A stretch of DNA of 15,719 bases. Origin: RGIG5327 sp045612485. GTDB taxonomy: Bacteria; Verrucomicrobiota; Lentisphaeria; Victivallales; UBA1829. The notes under the pieces are model-generated. The model searched no databases. It was given only the letters and a program-made list of their open reading frames with translations, and was not told the origin of the DNA. The stretch lies in contig JAZKZE010000016.1 of the NCBI GenBank assembly GCA_045612485.1, forward strand, positions 1-15,719. Direction: 5' to 3'. The translations under genes were made by a program, and so were the position numbers. Shown one piece after another: positions 14,476 to 15,719 of the stretch (position 1 is the first letter of the stretch; the number at the start of each line of letters is the position of its first letter).

Positions 14476-15333
14476 TTATTTGCCCGGTTTGATCCTGTAA
14501 AAATGATTGACCAGCATATCTTCCGGAGTATCTGTACCGTGGGCACCGTTGCTTTCATTGACAAGGTGTCCCCCGTGATCGGGAACAAAGACCACGGCGC
14601 GGTTGTATTTTTCCCAGCATTTATCCGCCTGCTGAGTAAATGCTGTATAACGGTCGGCGGCTTTATTGGCTTCTTCCTCCGCTTCTTTGGAGAAAGGTCC
14701 GGTAGCGTGCATGGTATGGTCATAATCGTTCATATAACAGACGATGAGATCATAGTCGGAGCGTTCCATAAGATCCATGGCGCACCGGAAAGATCCTTCA
14801 TCTGTCCGGAAGGAGTAGTAATCCACATTCCGCTGACGGAAGATAACATCAATACTGCAATTATTATAGGCACAGATGGCAACATTTTTTCCGGCTCTGG
14901 CGAAAGCATCGAAAAGGGTATCCACTTTCAGGACCACTTTTTCATACTTTTCGATACCGTGGACACAGGGGGCTGCTCCGGAAAAGATCGTCCCGTAACA
15001 GACCGGGGTCACGCTGGGCATGACAGAGGTGGAAAGAAAACGGAAAGAGGAGACTTTTTCGATGCGCTCAAAAATACCGGGGAAATTTTTTCTCTGATGT
15101 TCCCCCATGGCATCTGCACAGAAAAGAAGGACTTTTTCTGTTTTCCCGATACCGTTCATAAGTTTATCCCCCTGATCCACCACAGCGGCAATGGGGGTTC
15201 CCCCGCACTGTTCCGGAGCCTTTACGCCGCAAAGTTCACAAACTGTTGCGGTAAGATCGGCAATGGAATAGGGGGTATCATATTTTTTTCTGAATGTATC
15301 AAAAACTTCTTTACTGCGGGCAATATCTGACAT
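14476..15333 (-). CDS. Alkaline phosphatase superfamily metalloenzyme, nucleotide pyrophosphatase/phosphodiesterase-like
   Basis: This 285-residue protein shows the full two-metal site of the alkaline phosphatase superfamily: FCADAMG with D73, PSVTPVCYGTIFSG with the likely nucleophile T109, NDYDHTMHATGP with D205 and H209, VPDHGGH with D252 and H253, and AHGTDTPEDM with H265. The D-x3-H-x2-GP pattern fits the phosphodiesterase/nucleotide pyrophosphatase branch better than phosphoglycerate mutase. There is no signal peptide, so it is probably cytoplasmic. It is shorter than most characterised members. The ATG at 15333 was chosen over one 39 bases upstream because AAAGGAG lies just before it. 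It leads an operon with aroE. The substrate is not known. Confidence 0.85.
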   Translation of the reverse strand: MSDIARSKEVFDTFRKKYDTPYSIADLTATVCELCGVKAPEQCGGTPIAAVVDQGDKLMNGIGKTEKVLLFCADAMGEHQRKNFPGIFERIEKVSSFRFLSTSVMPSVTPVCYGTIFSGAAPCVHGIEKYEKVVLKVDTLFDAFARAGKNVAICAYNNCSIDVIFRQRNVDYYSFRTDEGSFRCAMDLMERSDYDLIVCYMNDYDHTMHATGPFSKEAEEEANKAADRYTAFTQQADKCWEKYNRAVVFVPDHGGHLVNESNGAHGTDTPEDMLVNHFYRIKPGK

Positions 15334-15362
15334 TTTCAGCTCCTTTTTATATTGTTTTCCAT

Positions 15363-15390
15363 AATATACCATTTTCTTTGTAAATTACAA
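15363..15390 (-). promoter_or_regulatory. Promoter of the phosphodiesterase-aroE operon
   Basis: On the minus strand, TTGTAA (15390-15385) and TATATT (15368-15363) are separated by 16 bases, about 30 bases before the ATG at 15333. Confidence 0.55.
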
Positions 15391-15483
15391 GTCATCTCTT
15401 TTCTGTTGCAGTGAATGGATTTTATCTTTGGGTTTTATTTTTGCGTAAGAACAGTTTTTTTGAGTTTTTTATATTGAATGACT

Positions 15484-15510
15484 TGAAAAAAAAGAAAATA
15501 TGCTTATAAT
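15484..15510 (+). promoter_or_regulatory. Promoter of the LacI-family gene
   Basis: A perfect -10 box TATAAT (15505-15510) is preceded by TTGAAA (15484-15489) at a short spacing of 15 bases. The start point would fall near 15517, immediately before the palindrome at 15520-15539. Confidence 0.5.
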
Positions 15511-15519
15511 ATTATATGA

Positions 15520-15539
15520 ATGATAAAACGTTTTATCAT
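15520..15539. promoter_or_regulatory. Perfect 20-base palindrome, probable LacI-family operator
   Basis: TGATAAAACGTTTTATCA, extended by one A/T pair on each side, is a perfect palindrome centred on CG. A central CG step is typical of LacI-family operators. It overlaps the expected transcript start of the LacI-family gene, so binding would block transcription and give autoregulation. Confidence 0.7.
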
Positions 15540-15579
15540 AAAATGCAGATAACAGTAACCGCAGGAAAAAGAGTAAAAA

Positions 15580-15719
15580 ATGCGTGTGACGATCAAAGAT
15601 ATTGCAATGGCGGCAGGAGTGACCCCTTCAGTTGTTTCCAATGTACTTACCGGAAGAACTGCGGCAAGGTGTGCGCCTGCCAAGAAACAGGAGATCATGG
15701 AACTTGTCCGGAAAATGGG
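15580..15719 (+). CDS. LacI-family transcriptional regulator, N-terminal part
   Basis: Only the first 46 codons are in the window; the gene continues past the right edge. The start MRVTIKDIAMAAGVTPSVVS followed by NVLTGR is the helix-turn-helix and hinge pattern of LacI-family repressors (recognition helix near 15-23). The ATG at 15580 has AGGAAAAAGAG upstream. Such repressors usually bind a sugar or related small molecule through a C-terminal domain, which is not visible here. Its probable operator sits between its promoter and its start codon. Confidence 0.92.
   Translation, partial: MRVTIKDIAMAAGVTPSVVSNVLTGRTAARCAPAKKQEIMELVRKM

Noticed and set aside
1..15719. CRISPR arrays, tRNA or rRNA genes, insertion sequences
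   Set aside because: I saw no regularly spaced repeats, no tRNA-like cloverleaf sequence and no transposase or terminal inverted repeats.

Overview
The window carries fifteen genes or gene parts. Two features suggest a Lentisphaerae (Victivallales-type, anaerobic gut or sediment) bacterium: a pseudopilin starting MKKSFTLIELLVVIAIIAIL and ending in an H-X9-DG-like segment, and a LacI-family regulator of a style common in that group. Moderate GC content and strong Shine-Dalgarno sites fit. The assignment is an inference from gene style, not from a marker gene.

Region 1 (1-9270, minus strand, read right to left) is one long, tightly packed operon. It starts with a promoter near 9241-9270 and a small ACT-like regulator of the TM1266 family (8961-9209). 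A 134-base gap follows, holding a terminator and two competing helices that look like a transcription attenuator or riboswitch. Then come two complete nitrogenase-like modules in tandem. Module 1 is an Fe protein (8059-8826), a D-type component 1 (6704-8065) and a K-type component 1 (5541-6707). Module 2 repeats the order: Fe protein (4774-5547), D-type (3477-4781) and K-type (2386-3480). hypF (86-2383) follows two bases later, and then the first 20 codons of hypC (1-60). Within each module, and between the two modules, genes overlap by a few bases (ATGA, ATGCTGA), which suggests translational coupling. The component 1 proteins keep a few cysteines that could hold an Fe-S cluster but lack the recognisable FeMo-cofactor ligand context. 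They therefore belong to the nitrogenase-like (Nfl) reductases and not to N2-fixing nitrogenase. No nifB, nifE or nifN is present.

Region 2 (9297-10222) holds a dyad-symmetric site and, in the opposite direction, the pseudopilin gene with its own promoter. It ends tail to tail with the next operon.

Region 3 (10244-15390, minus strand) is housekeeping. A phosphodiesterase-like metalloenzyme and aroE share a promoter at 15363-15390. rpmE has its own promoter and is followed by a strong terminator. prfA and an ABC exporter half-transporter follow only a short distance after that terminator.

Region 4 (15484-15719, plus strand) is the start of a LacI-family repressor gene. A perfect 20-base palindrome next to its promoter is probably its own operator.

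The main item of interest is region 1. It joins two uncharacterised nitrogenase-like reductases, genes for the Fe(CN)2CO maturation pathway of [NiFe]-hydrogenase, and a small regulator usually linked to [FeFe]-hydrogenase, with a predicted RNA switch between the regulator and the enzymes.
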